From NCBI GenBank assembly GCA_023251285.1, contig JAHEZB010000147.1, positions 1 through 6,218 of the forward strand: 6,218 bases of DNA, written 5' to 3'. The notes under the pieces were generated by a model, which did not search any database, was not told where the DNA came from, and saw only the letters and a program-made list of their open reading frames with translations. A program made the translations under genes and the position numbers. The DNA is from Chitinophagaceae bacterium (GTDB lineage Bacteria; Bacteroidota; Bacteroidia; Chitinophagales; Chitinophagaceae). Shown here in pieces: positions 1 to 6,108 of this stretch; positions within the stretch are counted from its first letter, which is position 1; each line of letters starts with the position of its first letter.

Positions 1-350
1 TCCTGAACCTTTGTTAATGCCTCGCACATCGCGCGTTCACTCATTTTGCGCCAATTCTCTCTTCCGGGCTGCGTTACATAATAAGAGAAACCATTAATCG
101 CATATTCTACGTGCGTATTATCGCCTTTGCCAGGCGGAGCAAGCATTACTGCAATATTTACCAATCCCTTTTCTTCCATTGCTGCCATTTGCTTCATTGC
201 CGATGTAAATGCAACAGAATCTTTGGCCGGCATCTGAGCCAGTAAATCTGCGATCCTGGTAGTTAAAGTACGCTGATCTTTATTCGCCTGTGCGATCGAC
301 GTTGATGCAAACATTGCGATCGTTAAGAATGTAAAAAGTATTTTCTTCAT
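1..350 (-). CDS. Exported protein, probably HEAT-repeat type (N-terminal part only)
   Basis: The ATG at 350-348 opens a frame that stays open to the window edge, giving 116 visible residues; the C-terminal part lies outside. The protein begins MKKILFTFLTIAMFASTSIA followed by QANKDQ: a lysine-rich start, a hydrophobic core and a likely signal peptidase I site after residue 20, so it is exported. The mature part is helical, with a stretch rich in Ala, Met and Lys, then a segment containing APPGKGDN, VEYAING and VTQPGRENW. This resembles, from memory, the N-terminus of large secreted Bacteroidota proteins annotated as HEAT-repeat proteins, some fused to a DUF1080 (sugar hydrolase-like) domain. 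That identification is inference, since no complete repeat can be seen here. It lies 101 bases downstream of the Gfo/Idh/MocA oxidoreductase on the same strand with no terminator between, so co-transcription and a shared role in carbohydrate turnover are likely. Confidence 0.75.
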   Translation of the reverse strand, partial: MKKILFTFLTIAMFASTSIAQANKDQRTLTTRIADLLAQMPAKDSVAFTSAMKQMAAMEEKGLVNIAVMLAPPGKGDNTHVEYAINGFSYYVTQPGRENWRKMSERAMCEALTKVQ

Positions 351-451
351 AATGATGTGCTTAACAGGATGTCTTTGTTTTTTTTAAATTGGTTTCATTT
401 AGGCAAATAGGACAATTAGTTTTTATCGTATTGCTAAAAATAACGGCTAAG

Positions 452-1720
452 TCAGATCGTCCAGGGCTCACGAAGTGGCGGATAAATCAACCGGTTTGCA
501 CCTTCGTCTCCAATGAATTCCTGTTTTACCGGGTCAAATTTCAAAGAACGTCCCAGCCGCAATGCAACCAAACCCATATTTACAATTGTGCACGAACGGT
601 ATCCGTTTTGCTCATTCAAAGCAAATTTTTTACGCTCTTTTACTGCTTTTATAAAATCTGTTTCCTGTGGTTCGGGATCAGGAAACGCAGCCAGCTTCCT
701 TTCCAGGTCAGGAATATCAGAACGGAAGCCCGGATACAATTTTCCCTTAGGTCCTTCTATGTAAGGCACTTCATCATTTCCATCTCCATCCAGCACGATC
801 TTACATCCATCAGCATAAGTGTATGTAATCCGCCGCCAGGTTCCTACCGCATCCGGATGTTGTTGTGGAGCATCTATTTCTACCGATACCGGGCTTTCGT
901 CATCTTTTCCAAGGAAATATTGAACCGGGTCAATATAATGTTGTCCCATATCACTGAGGCCACCGCCATCATAATCCCAATAACCACGAAAAGTTTGATG
1001 CACCCTGGCTGGATTGTAAGGTTTGTAAGGCGCCGGTCCGAGCCAGAATTTATAATCCAGTTCTGCAGGAACGGGCATCGGTTCAAGATTGGTTTTACCA
1101 ACCCAATAAAATTTCCAGTCAAACCCGGTACGCCGGCCAATCGTAACTTTTAATGGCCATCCCAACAAACCACTATCGACCAGCTTTTTTATCGGTTTTA
1201 CCGTTGTTCCCATTCCATAAAAAATATCCTGGAATCGAAACCAGGTATTTAAACGGAAAATGCGGCCATTTTGCTGCACTGCTTCTACCAGCCTTTTTCC
1301 TTCGCCAATGGTGTGCGTCATTGGTTTTTCGCAAAAAACATCTTTACCTGCCCGCGCTGCGTCGGCAGCAATAATTCCATGCCAGTGGGGCGGAGTAGCC
1401 ACATGCACAATATCCACTTCAGGCAATTGAATCAGCTCGCGGTAATCACTAAAGGCTTTTATCTTTCTATCTTTCAGGATGTTTACTGCTTGTTGTAAAT
1501 GATTTTTGTCCACATCACAAACAGCAACAACGCGGGTTCCGTTATAAGCTAAATGATTTCGTCCCATGCCGCCAACGCCGACGACAGCTTTGGTGATTTG
1601 ATCACTCGGAGGAGTATAACCTCTTCCCAATACAAATCGCGGAACAATGGTAAAAGCTGTAACGGCAAGCGTGGAATTTTTTATAAAATCGCGCCTGGAA
1701 GTAGTAAGTTTTTCCTTCAT
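452..1720 (-). CDS. Gfo/Idh/MocA-family NAD(P)-dependent oxidoreductase with Tat signal
   Basis: The 422-residue product has a twin-arginine signal at its N-terminus (SRRDFIK at residues 8-14, hydrophobic stretch about 17-31), so it is probably folded with its cofactor in the cytoplasm and exported by the Tat pathway. After the signal comes a Rossmann dinucleotide-binding fold with VGVGGMGRN at 47-55 and an acidic CDVD at 68-71 ending the second strand. ATPPHWH at 108-114 and CEKP at 130-133, which carries the family's conserved lysine, follow. The C-terminal half has the GGLSDMGQHYID segment typical of the bacterial C-terminal domain. Family members oxidise or reduce sugars, inositols and glycosides; the substrate cannot be read from the sequence. 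Length is normal for exported Bacteroidota members. A stretch of 479 bases without a gene precedes it, so it probably has its own promoter. The secreted protein downstream suggests a small catabolic unit acting in the periplasm. Confidence 0.93.
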   Translation of the reverse strand: MKEKLTTSRRDFIKNSTLAVTAFTIVPRFVLGRGYTPPSDQITKAVVGVGGMGRNHLAYNGTRVVAVCDVDKNHLQQAVNILKDRKIKAFSDYRELIQLPEVDIVHVATPPHWHGIIAADAARAGKDVFCEKPMTHTIGEGKRLVEAVQQNGRIFRLNTWFRFQDIFYGMGTTVKPIKKLVDSGLLGWPLKVTIGRRTGFDWKFYWVGKTNLEPMPVPAELDYKFWLGPAPYKPYNPARVHQTFRGYWDYDGGGLSDMGQHYIDPVQYFLGKDDESPVSVEIDAPQQHPDAVGTWRRITYTYADGCKIVLDGDGNDEVPYIEGPKGKLYPGFRSDIPDLERKLAAFPDPEPQETDFIKAVKERKKFALNEQNGYRSCTIVNMGLVALRLGRSLKFDPVKQEFIGDEGANRLIYPPLREPWTI

Positions 1721-2045
1721 TTTTTTGAGTAAGGGTTTTTAGCTGATTAACAATGTTATGACATTTTGCAGGAGCTACAAAATAATATCAGCAAAAACGG
1801 GATTGCTCTATATTCCATTATCTGGTATAAAAAAGAATCGGAAAATTTCGGTTCAAATTTTTGCAGAGAGGAGAAAAAACTTTTGAACGTGTTAAGGGGG
1901 AAAATGCAAACCTCAGTGCCTTAAACAGAAAAAATAATTGGATGGATCTCGCCCCTGTTGTCAATGAAATAAAGTTTGACTTTACCTGTTTCAGTGTATA
2001 CCTGCTTCCTGTTTGAAGGCATCCTGCTCCCTACCATAGCCGTAT

Positions 2046-2091
2046 CAAGTCCGGGATAAGTCCGGCATATCCCGGACTTATCCCGGACTTG
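2046..2091. repeat. Near-perfect palindrome made of four 11-base units
   Basis: A 20-base arm, CAAGTCCGGGATAAGTCCGG (2046-2065), is followed by six bases, CATATC, and then by its exact reverse complement (2072-2091). Seen another way, the element is four 11-base units: AAGTCCGGGAT (2047-2057), AAGTCCGGCAT (2058-2068), then ATCCCGGACTT twice (2069-2079 and 2080-2090), the last two being exact reverse complements of the first. The only departure from full symmetry is a C facing C at 2066/2071. It is more GC-rich than the DNA around it. No run of T follows on either strand, so it is not a canonical rho-independent terminator, although it lies 109 bases beyond the ispF stop. It may be a dispersed intergenic repeat unit, an operator-like site or an RNA stabilising stem; the sequence alone does not decide. 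Confidence 0.9.
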
Positions 2092-2139
2092 TATAATCAA
2101 ACCCCTATATGACTACGCCCAGATATATATCAGATCAAT

Positions 2140-2166
2140 CTGCAGCAAAAAGCATTTTGCTGGCAG
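2140..2166 (-). terminator. Hairpin downstream of ispF, possible weak terminator
   Basis: CAGCAAAA (2143-2150) and TTTTGCTG (2155-2162) form a perfect 8-base-pair stem with a 4-base loop. A CTG/CAG pair extends it by three more pairs past one bulged base at 2163. It begins 33 bases after the ispF stop on the minus strand, a normal terminator position. There is no run of T after the stem on that strand, so termination here would be weak or rho-assisted. It may instead only protect the 3' end of the transcript. Confidence 0.35.
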
Positions 2167-2199
2167 CGTTGTACCTCGGGAAGAAAAGAATGAAAAATA

Positions 2200-2700
2200 T
2201 TACTGTGCAGTCAGCAGCAAGACGGTAGCATAAGCAGCAATTCCTTCTTCACGGCCAATAAAACCCATTTTCTCTGCCGTAGTTGCTTTGATAGAGACCT
2301 GGCTTTCATTTATAGAAAGAATATTCGCAATTACCTTTCGCATTTCGGTAATGTAAGGTTTTAATTTTGGCATTTCCAGGCAAACAGTTGAATCAATATT
2401 TCCTACAACGTATTCTGCTTCAGTAACGAGTTGAATCGTTTTTTGTAAAAGGATTTTACTGTCAATGTTTTTATAGCTTTCATCATTATCGGGAAAATGA
2501 AGACCAATGTCGCCCAATGAAAGCGCACCAAGCATCGCATCGCAAATGGCATGAAGCAATACATCGGCATCAGAATGGCCAAGGGCGCCTTTATGATGTG
2601 CTAATTTTATTCCACCAATCCACAGTTCCCGTCCAGCAACTAACTGGTGAAAATCGATACCAAAGCCCGTTCTGAAAGGAATTTTGTTTGAAGGTTGCAT
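2200..2700 (-). CDS. ispF: 2-C-methyl-D-erythritol 2,4-cyclodiphosphate synthase
   Basis: IspF converts 4-diphosphocytidyl-2-C-methyl-D-erythritol 2-phosphate to the 2,4-cyclodiphosphate with release of CMP, a middle step of the MEP route to isoprenoids, in the cytoplasm. The 166-residue length matches the family (about 160). The metal-binding set is present: D16 and H18 in GFGIDFHQ, and H50 in the HSDADVLLHAICD block (42-54). GDIGLHFPD follows at 63-71. Near the C-terminus KATTAEKMGFIGREEG (138-153) carries the Thr-Thr-x-Glu cytidine-site residues (T140, T141, E143) and R150. The start at 2700 is the only reasonable one, because the next Met is residue 56, inside the active-site domain. The enzyme is a homotrimer in known cases. 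A terminator for porV lies between porV and this gene, so ispF is probably transcribed from its own promoter; the position next to porV looks like simple adjacency. Confidence 0.97.
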   Translation of the reverse strand: MQPSNKIPFRTGFGIDFHQLVAGRELWIGGIKLAHHKGALGHSDADVLLHAICDAMLGALSLGDIGLHFPDNDESYKNIDSKILLQKTIQLVTEAEYVVGNIDSTVCLEMPKLKPYITEMRKVIANILSINESQVSIKATTAEKMGFIGREEGIAAYATVLLLTAQ

Positions 2701-2786
2701 TTTCTGGATTAATGGTTATCGGTAATTGACTTATTTGTTTTATGATGAAATCGGATTTCGATGTATTTGTTGGTTTACTGAATAGT

Positions 2787-2820
2787 CAAAAGGTACATCT
2801 TATAAACATAAATTTGACAA
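2787..2820 (-). promoter_or_regulatory. Candidate Bacteroidota-type promoter for ispF
   Basis: On the minus strand a TTG (2820-2818) is followed after 22 bases by TACCTTTTG (2795-2787). This is close to the Bacteroidota consensus of a TTTG or TTG near -33 and TAnnTTTG near -7, but the -7 element carries one extra base between TA and TTTG. It sits downstream of the porV terminator and about 87 bases before the ispF start, where a promoter would be expected. The match is imperfect and the placement is the main argument. Confidence 0.3.
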
Positions 2821-2821
2821 G

Positions 2822-2840
2822 ATTTCTTTGTTTGCTGTGT
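2822..2840 (+). repeat. Short dispersed near-repeat, copy 1
   Basis: ATTTCTTTGTTTGCTGTGT here matches positions 6133-6151 at 18 of 19 bases, with C in place of G at the fifth base. It abuts the T tract of the porV terminator. The sequence is T-rich, so chance or a shared simple composition is possible, but the TTTGCTGTGT end is not low-complexity. Confidence 0.45.
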
Positions 2841-2867
2841 AATAAAAAACGCTCCTTACGGAGCGTT
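2840..2867 (-). terminator. Rho-independent terminator of porV
   Basis: Read on the minus strand, AACGCTCC (2867-2860), loop GTAA and GGAGCGTT (2855-2848) form a perfect 8-base-pair GC-rich stem, followed at once by a T-rich tract (TTTTATTA). The stem starts 38 bases after the porV stop codon. On the plus strand the stem is followed by CAAATATA, so it works in one direction only. It should end porV transcription before ispF. Confidence 0.9.
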
Positions 2868-2905
2868 CAAATATACAATAAATTGAAAAGAGTTTTTTCT
2901 AAGTT

Positions 2906-4072
2906 TTACTGGTTTCCACCAACAGCCGCCGATTTATCCAGGTTAAACAAAATGCTGAAACGCAAAGTGTTTGACAAAGGATTGCGGTTTACGCCATTTC
3001 CTGATGGAATGAGATAAGAGAAATTTAATCCAAACATGTTATAGTTCAATCCTGCGCCTACGGTAAAATACTGACGGTCGCCCTTGGTTGGATTTTCGTA
3101 AAAGTATCCTGCACGGAGGGAGAATTGGTCGTTGTAAGTATATTCAGCGCCCGCAGAGATCTGGAATTCTTTCAATTCTTCACTAAAACCACCGGGAGCA
3201 TCGCCGAAAGAACTGAACCAGCTTTCTACAACACCTTTACTATGATAACTTACAAGGCCGGCAGAATCGCCTAACGCCGGTGGTGTCGGAACCAATAATT
3301 TATTTACATCCAAGCCAAAAGTTATTTTATTGGTTTCATCAACTACATTTACATAAGCCACTCCTAATCCGAGGTTTGCCGGGATAAAATCTTTTTCAGA
3401 AGCATCATTTGTATAAGAGATCTTACTGCCTAAGTTTGAAATAGCCACGCCCCAGTTCAATCCGGAAACTGTTCCACCTGCCGAACCATCATTAAATAAA
3501 GAGAGATCACCGGCCACAGCGGTTCCGGTTTTATAAGTAGAGCCACTGGAAGACTGACCGCTCGCAAGATTAGAATTAATATATCTTAATGCGATTCCCA
3601 ATCCCAGGCTTTCAGAAAGTTTGCGTGAATATCCAGCATCTACCGAAAATTCACGTGGACGATAGGTTTGCAGCGGTTGCCCGCTGGCATCAGTAAATTG
3701 AATATTTCCCAAACTAAAATACCGTACAGAACCGGAAATAGCCAGTTGATCAGCTATTTGTCCATAACCGGCTGCAGAAACGAGATAAACATCATTCAAT
3801 CCGAGGGCACTCAACCAGGGAGTATAAGTCAGTGCAATAGCGGAATTGCTTTTTGCAAAAGGAATTTTAGCAAGGTTCCAGTAAATAGAATTTGCGTCAG
3901 GGATGGTCGCTACGCCTACATCACCCATCCCACCTGACCGTGCATCAGGAGAAATCCTCAAAAAAGGAACAGCGGTGGTTACCACATTTATGGGATTAGT
4001 CTGGGCATTCACAAAGGTTGCGGCACCTGTCAGCATCAAAAATGCCGTCAGTTTTAAAATGACTTTTTTCAT
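2906..4072 (-). CDS. porV: Type IX secretion system outer membrane protein PorV (LptO)
   Basis: PorV is a FadL-like outer-membrane beta barrel of the T9SS. It collects cargo from the SprA translocon and passes it to the attachment complex with the PorU sortase. The 388-residue length fits the family (about 390). A signal peptide with Lys at 2-3 and a hydrophobic core ends at NA before Q24. The diagnostic N-terminal block follows at about 34-69: AVPFLRISPDARSGGMGDVG, then ATIPDANSIYWNLAK. The remainder alternates polar and hydrophobic residues as in barrel strands, with many Gly, Tyr and Phe, and LRFSILFNL forms the last strand before a short polar tail. A strong terminator follows. No porU lies beside it in this window, although porU and porV are neighbours in several characterised Bacteroidota. 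The gene faces away from gldJ across a 410-base gap, consistent with a T9SS locus. The main alternative is another PorV/PorQ-type FadL paralogue, which I think less likely given the N-terminal block. Confidence 0.9.
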   Translation of the reverse strand: MKKVILKLTAFLMLTGAATFVNAQTNPINVVTTAVPFLRISPDARSGGMGDVGVATIPDANSIYWNLAKIPFAKSNSAIALTYTPWLSALGLNDVYLVSAAGYGQIADQLAISGSVRYFSLGNIQFTDASGQPLQTYRPREFSVDAGYSRKLSESLGLGIALRYINSNLASGQSSSGSTYKTGTAVAGDLSLFNDGSAGGTVSGLNWGVAISNLGSKISYTNDASEKDFIPANLGLGVAYVNVVDETNKITFGLDVNKLLVPTPPALGDSAGLVSYHSKGVVESWFSSFGDAPGGFSEELKEFQISAGAEYTYNDQFSLRAGYFYENPTKGDRQYFTVGAGLNYNMFGLNFSYLIPSGNGVNRNPLSNTLRFSILFNLDKSAAVGGNQ

Positions 4073-4482
4073 GTATTTTTTTATGTTCTTATGAGGTAGA
4101 GTTCTCTTTATAACATGGGATTTGAAGATTGTAAAAATAATTTTTTTTCCTTAACCACCAATTAATTTTTAAATAATCGACTAATTTGAAAGCAGGATTA
4201 GTTGTGTTACTTGTATAGTTTTCTTTTAATTTATTTTACTTCACCTGAACGCTCCACCTTTCGGTTTATTGTTATTCGCTTCTGCTTTTGCCTTCTATCA
4301 TTAACCTCTTATAAAAAAGAATCTGATTTGTGAATGCAATGCAAAATTATCAGGAATCAGCATTTTTATGTTTTCGAATAATAAATCTAAACCAAATAAA
4401 GTTTTTATATTCGCATAAGAAAACAATCCTTTCACAATAAGAAAGACAACCTTTCGTTATTTAATCTGCAAAACGAACGTAC
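4073..4482. promoter_or_regulatory. Divergent intergenic region between porV and gldJ
   Basis: These 410 bases are strongly AT-rich and must contain outward promoters for both genes. On the minus strand TAATTTTG (4349-4342) fits the TAnnTTTG -7 consensus exactly, but I see no good -33 partner, and it would give porV a leader of roughly 265 bases. For gldJ, TATGTTTT (4367-4374) and TATATTCG (4406-4413) each miss the consensus by one base and lack a -33 partner. An imperfect inverted repeat is centred near 4191: CGACTAAT (4178-4185) and ATTAGTTG (4197-4204), separated by 11 bases. Neither gene has a Shine-Dalgarno sequence before its start, as is usual in this phylum. No reading frame here looks coding. 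Confidence 0.5.
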
Positions 4483-6048
4483 ATGTTTAAATCAGTATCC
4501 GTCGCTAAACTCAGCGTAATAGTTCTGACCGCTTTAATAGCGCTTCCCTCTTGTAAGAACGGAAGTATATTCGGTAAGAAGAAACAACAATCGTCTGTTA
4601 CCGGGTGGAATTATGATGATAAAAACTTCGGCAATTTCCATGTATTAAAGGCTCAGCAGCAAAAGACCGGCCCGGGACTTGTTTTCATCCAGGGTGGTAC
4701 ATTTGTAATGGGTGCTAAAGAAGAAGATGTGATGGGCGACTGGAATAATGTTCCCCGCCGTGTGAGTGTGAATTCATTTTATATCGACGAAACTGAAGTA
4801 GCTAATGTTCATTACCGCGAATATCTTTACTGGCTTTCCAATACGTTCGACAACGATAGTACCATTATGAGAATGGCGCTTCCCGATACATTGGTGTGGA
4901 GAAGTGAACTTGCTTATAATGAACCGTACGTAGAATATTATTTCCGTTATCCTGCGTATAACTATTACCCGGTTGTTGGTGTTACCTGGGAGCAGGCTCA
5001 TGATTTCTGCATATGGAGAACAGACCGTGTAAACGAAAAAATATTAATTGATAAGGGTTATTTAAATAAAAAGGCACCGCTCGCAGCCATGAAAGGTGGA
5101 GAAGGTGATGCTACTTTTAATACAGATACTTACCTGATGAATCCCGATATGATCAATAATAAAACTGCTCCTAAGAAAGGTGGTTTGAAAGATGTAAGTG
5201 GCAGGGCAAGAAAAGTGGTAACTTTTGAAGATGGAATCTTATTACCCGGTTACCGGTTACCAACTGAAGCAGAATGGGAATATGCTGCTTATGGAATCAT
5301 TGCACAAAATCCAAAACCACGTACCAAAGAAAAGGGTCGCGGTGAAGAAGTGATTTCTAACCAACAGGTTTATTCATGGAGCAAAAATGTAAATGGCCTT
5401 CGTGATAACCGCCGTGGAAGCTGGCAGGGCGAATTTCTGGCAAACTTTAAAAGAGGAAGTGGAGACGTGATGGGAGTTGCCGGTGGTTTAAATGACCGTG
5501 CTGCAATACCTGGTCCGATCAAATCTTTTTATCCAAATGGCTATGGTTTGTATAATATGAGTGGAAATGTAAGCGAGTGGGTAGCAGATGTTTATCGCCC
5601 GATGACTTCCATTGATGAAGATGATGTAAACCCTTTCCGTGGTAATAAATTTGAAAAGTTCTACAAAGATGAATCAGGAGAATATGTGCGCGATACTTTG
5701 GGAAGATTGAAAAAAGTGGTCGTAACAGATGAAGAAGCTTCTCAGCGCCGCAATTATCAGAAAGGTGACGTGATCAATTACCTGGATGGTGACTCCATCT
5801 CAAACGTAACCTATGGTTATGGTATTACTACCCTGGTCAGTGATAAATCACGGGTGATAAAAGGCGGAAGCTGGAATGATATGCCTTATTGGTTGTCTCC
5901 CGGCGCACGGCGCTTTATGTCACAGGACCAGTCCAGTAGCACTGTAGGGTTCCGTTGTGCAATGACCCGTCTTGGAAGCGCTGAAGGAAATGGATTTAAA
6001 GAAGGAAATATCTTTAGTTCGAGAAAACAAAATAAAAAGAAACGATAA
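4483..6048 (+). CDS. gldJ: Gliding motility / T9SS lipoprotein GldJ
   Basis: The 521-residue product starts with a lipoprotein signal: MFKSVSVAK, a hydrophobic core, and a lipobox LPSC with the lipidated cysteine at 24. A low-complexity Lys/Gln linker leads into a formylglycine-generating-enzyme (FGE-sulfatase) fold from about residue 65: FIQGGTFVMGA (68-78), YRLPTEAEWEYAA (257-269), GLYNMSGNVSEWVADVYRP (355-373), VIKGGSW (458-464) and GFRCAM (489-494). It has no cysteine at the two FGE catalytic positions (GGSWNDMPYWL replaces them), so it is probably structural. The tail is basic (RKQNKKKR). In Flavobacterium johnsoniae GldJ is needed for gliding and for stability of GldK and hence T9SS function. 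The related lipoprotein GldK is normally followed by gldLMN; here a terminator follows at once, and porV is next door, which favours GldJ. Wording such as EDGILLPGYRLPTEAEWEYAA split across 249-269 also fits GldJ best. Confidence 0.85.
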   Translation: MFKSVSVAKLSVIVLTALIALPSCKNGSIFGKKKQQSSVTGWNYDDKNFGNFHVLKAQQQKTGPGLVFIQGGTFVMGAKEEDVMGDWNNVPRRVSVNSFYIDETEVANVHYREYLYWLSNTFDNDSTIMRMALPDTLVWRSELAYNEPYVEYYFRYPAYNYYPVVGVTWEQAHDFCIWRTDRVNEKILIDKGYLNKKAPLAAMKGGEGDATFNTDTYLMNPDMINNKTAPKKGGLKDVSGRARKVVTFEDGILLPGYRLPTEAEWEYAAYGIIAQNPKPRTKEKGRGEEVISNQQVYSWSKNVNGLRDNRRGSWQGEFLANFKRGSGDVMGVAGGLNDRAAIPGPIKSFYPNGYGLYNMSGNVSEWVADVYRPMTSIDEDDVNPFRGNKFEKFYKDESGEYVRDTLGRLKKVVVTDEEASQRRNYQKGDVINYLDGDSISNVTYGYGITTLVSDKSRVIKGGSWNDMPYWLSPGARRFMSQDQSSSTVGFRCAMTRLGSAEGNGFKEGNIFSSRKQNKKKR

Positions 6049-6074
6049 TTTATTGTATTATTTTCATGAAACCT

Positions 6075-6108
6075 AAAACCTCTTATAATAAAATAAGGGG
6101 TTTTTTTT
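6075..6108 (+). terminator. Rho-independent terminator of gldJ
   Basis: AAAACCTCTTAT (6075-6086) pairs with ATAAGGGGTTTT (6093-6104) across a 6-base loop, giving a 12-pair stem with one U-G wobble. The T run continues to 6108, eight T in all. It lies 26 bases after the gldJ stop, so gldJ is probably the last gene of its transcript. Confidence 0.92.

Larger units (their letters stand above)
1721..2199. other. Gene-free interval between the oxidoreductase and ispF
   Basis: This 479-base interval lies between two minus-strand genes. I find no reading frame of credible length or composition on either strand. The half near the oxidoreductase is AT-rich and must hold its promoter, but I see no clean match to the Bacteroidota -7 element (TAnnTTTG) in the right orientation. 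The half near ispF holds a cluster of symmetric sequences: a 44-base near-palindrome (2047-2090), a short self-complementary GATATATATC (2122-2131), a CAGAT/ATCTG inverted pair (2131-2142) and a hairpin (2140-2166). The interval is longer than terminator and promoter functions usually require. Confidence 0.7.

Noticed and set aside
351..451. A terminator between the oxidoreductase and the downstream exported protein
   Set aside because: The only T run reads as A on the transcribed strand, and the best inverted repeat has five pairs around a 22-base loop.
389..1153. A 254-codon plus-strand open frame
   Set aside because: It lies antisense to the well-supported oxidoreductase, its translation has no recognisable motif, and its composition is that of a mirror frame.
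2046..2091. CRISPR array
   Set aside because: The units are 11 bases, contiguous and inverted in the middle, with no spacers and no cas genes nearby.
2742..3017. A 91-codon plus-strand open frame between ispF and porV
   Set aside because: It crosses the porV terminator and overlaps the porV 3' end in antisense, with no family resemblance.
4342..4349. TAATTTTG on the minus strand as the porV promoter
   Set aside because: It fits the -7 consensus but has no -33 element at suitable spacing and is about 270 bases from the start codon, so it is not called as a separate promoter.
4483..6048. GldK/PorK or an active formylglycine-generating enzyme
   Set aside because: No gldL follows, a strong terminator does; the neighbour is porV; the motif wording fits GldJ; and the catalytic cysteines are missing.
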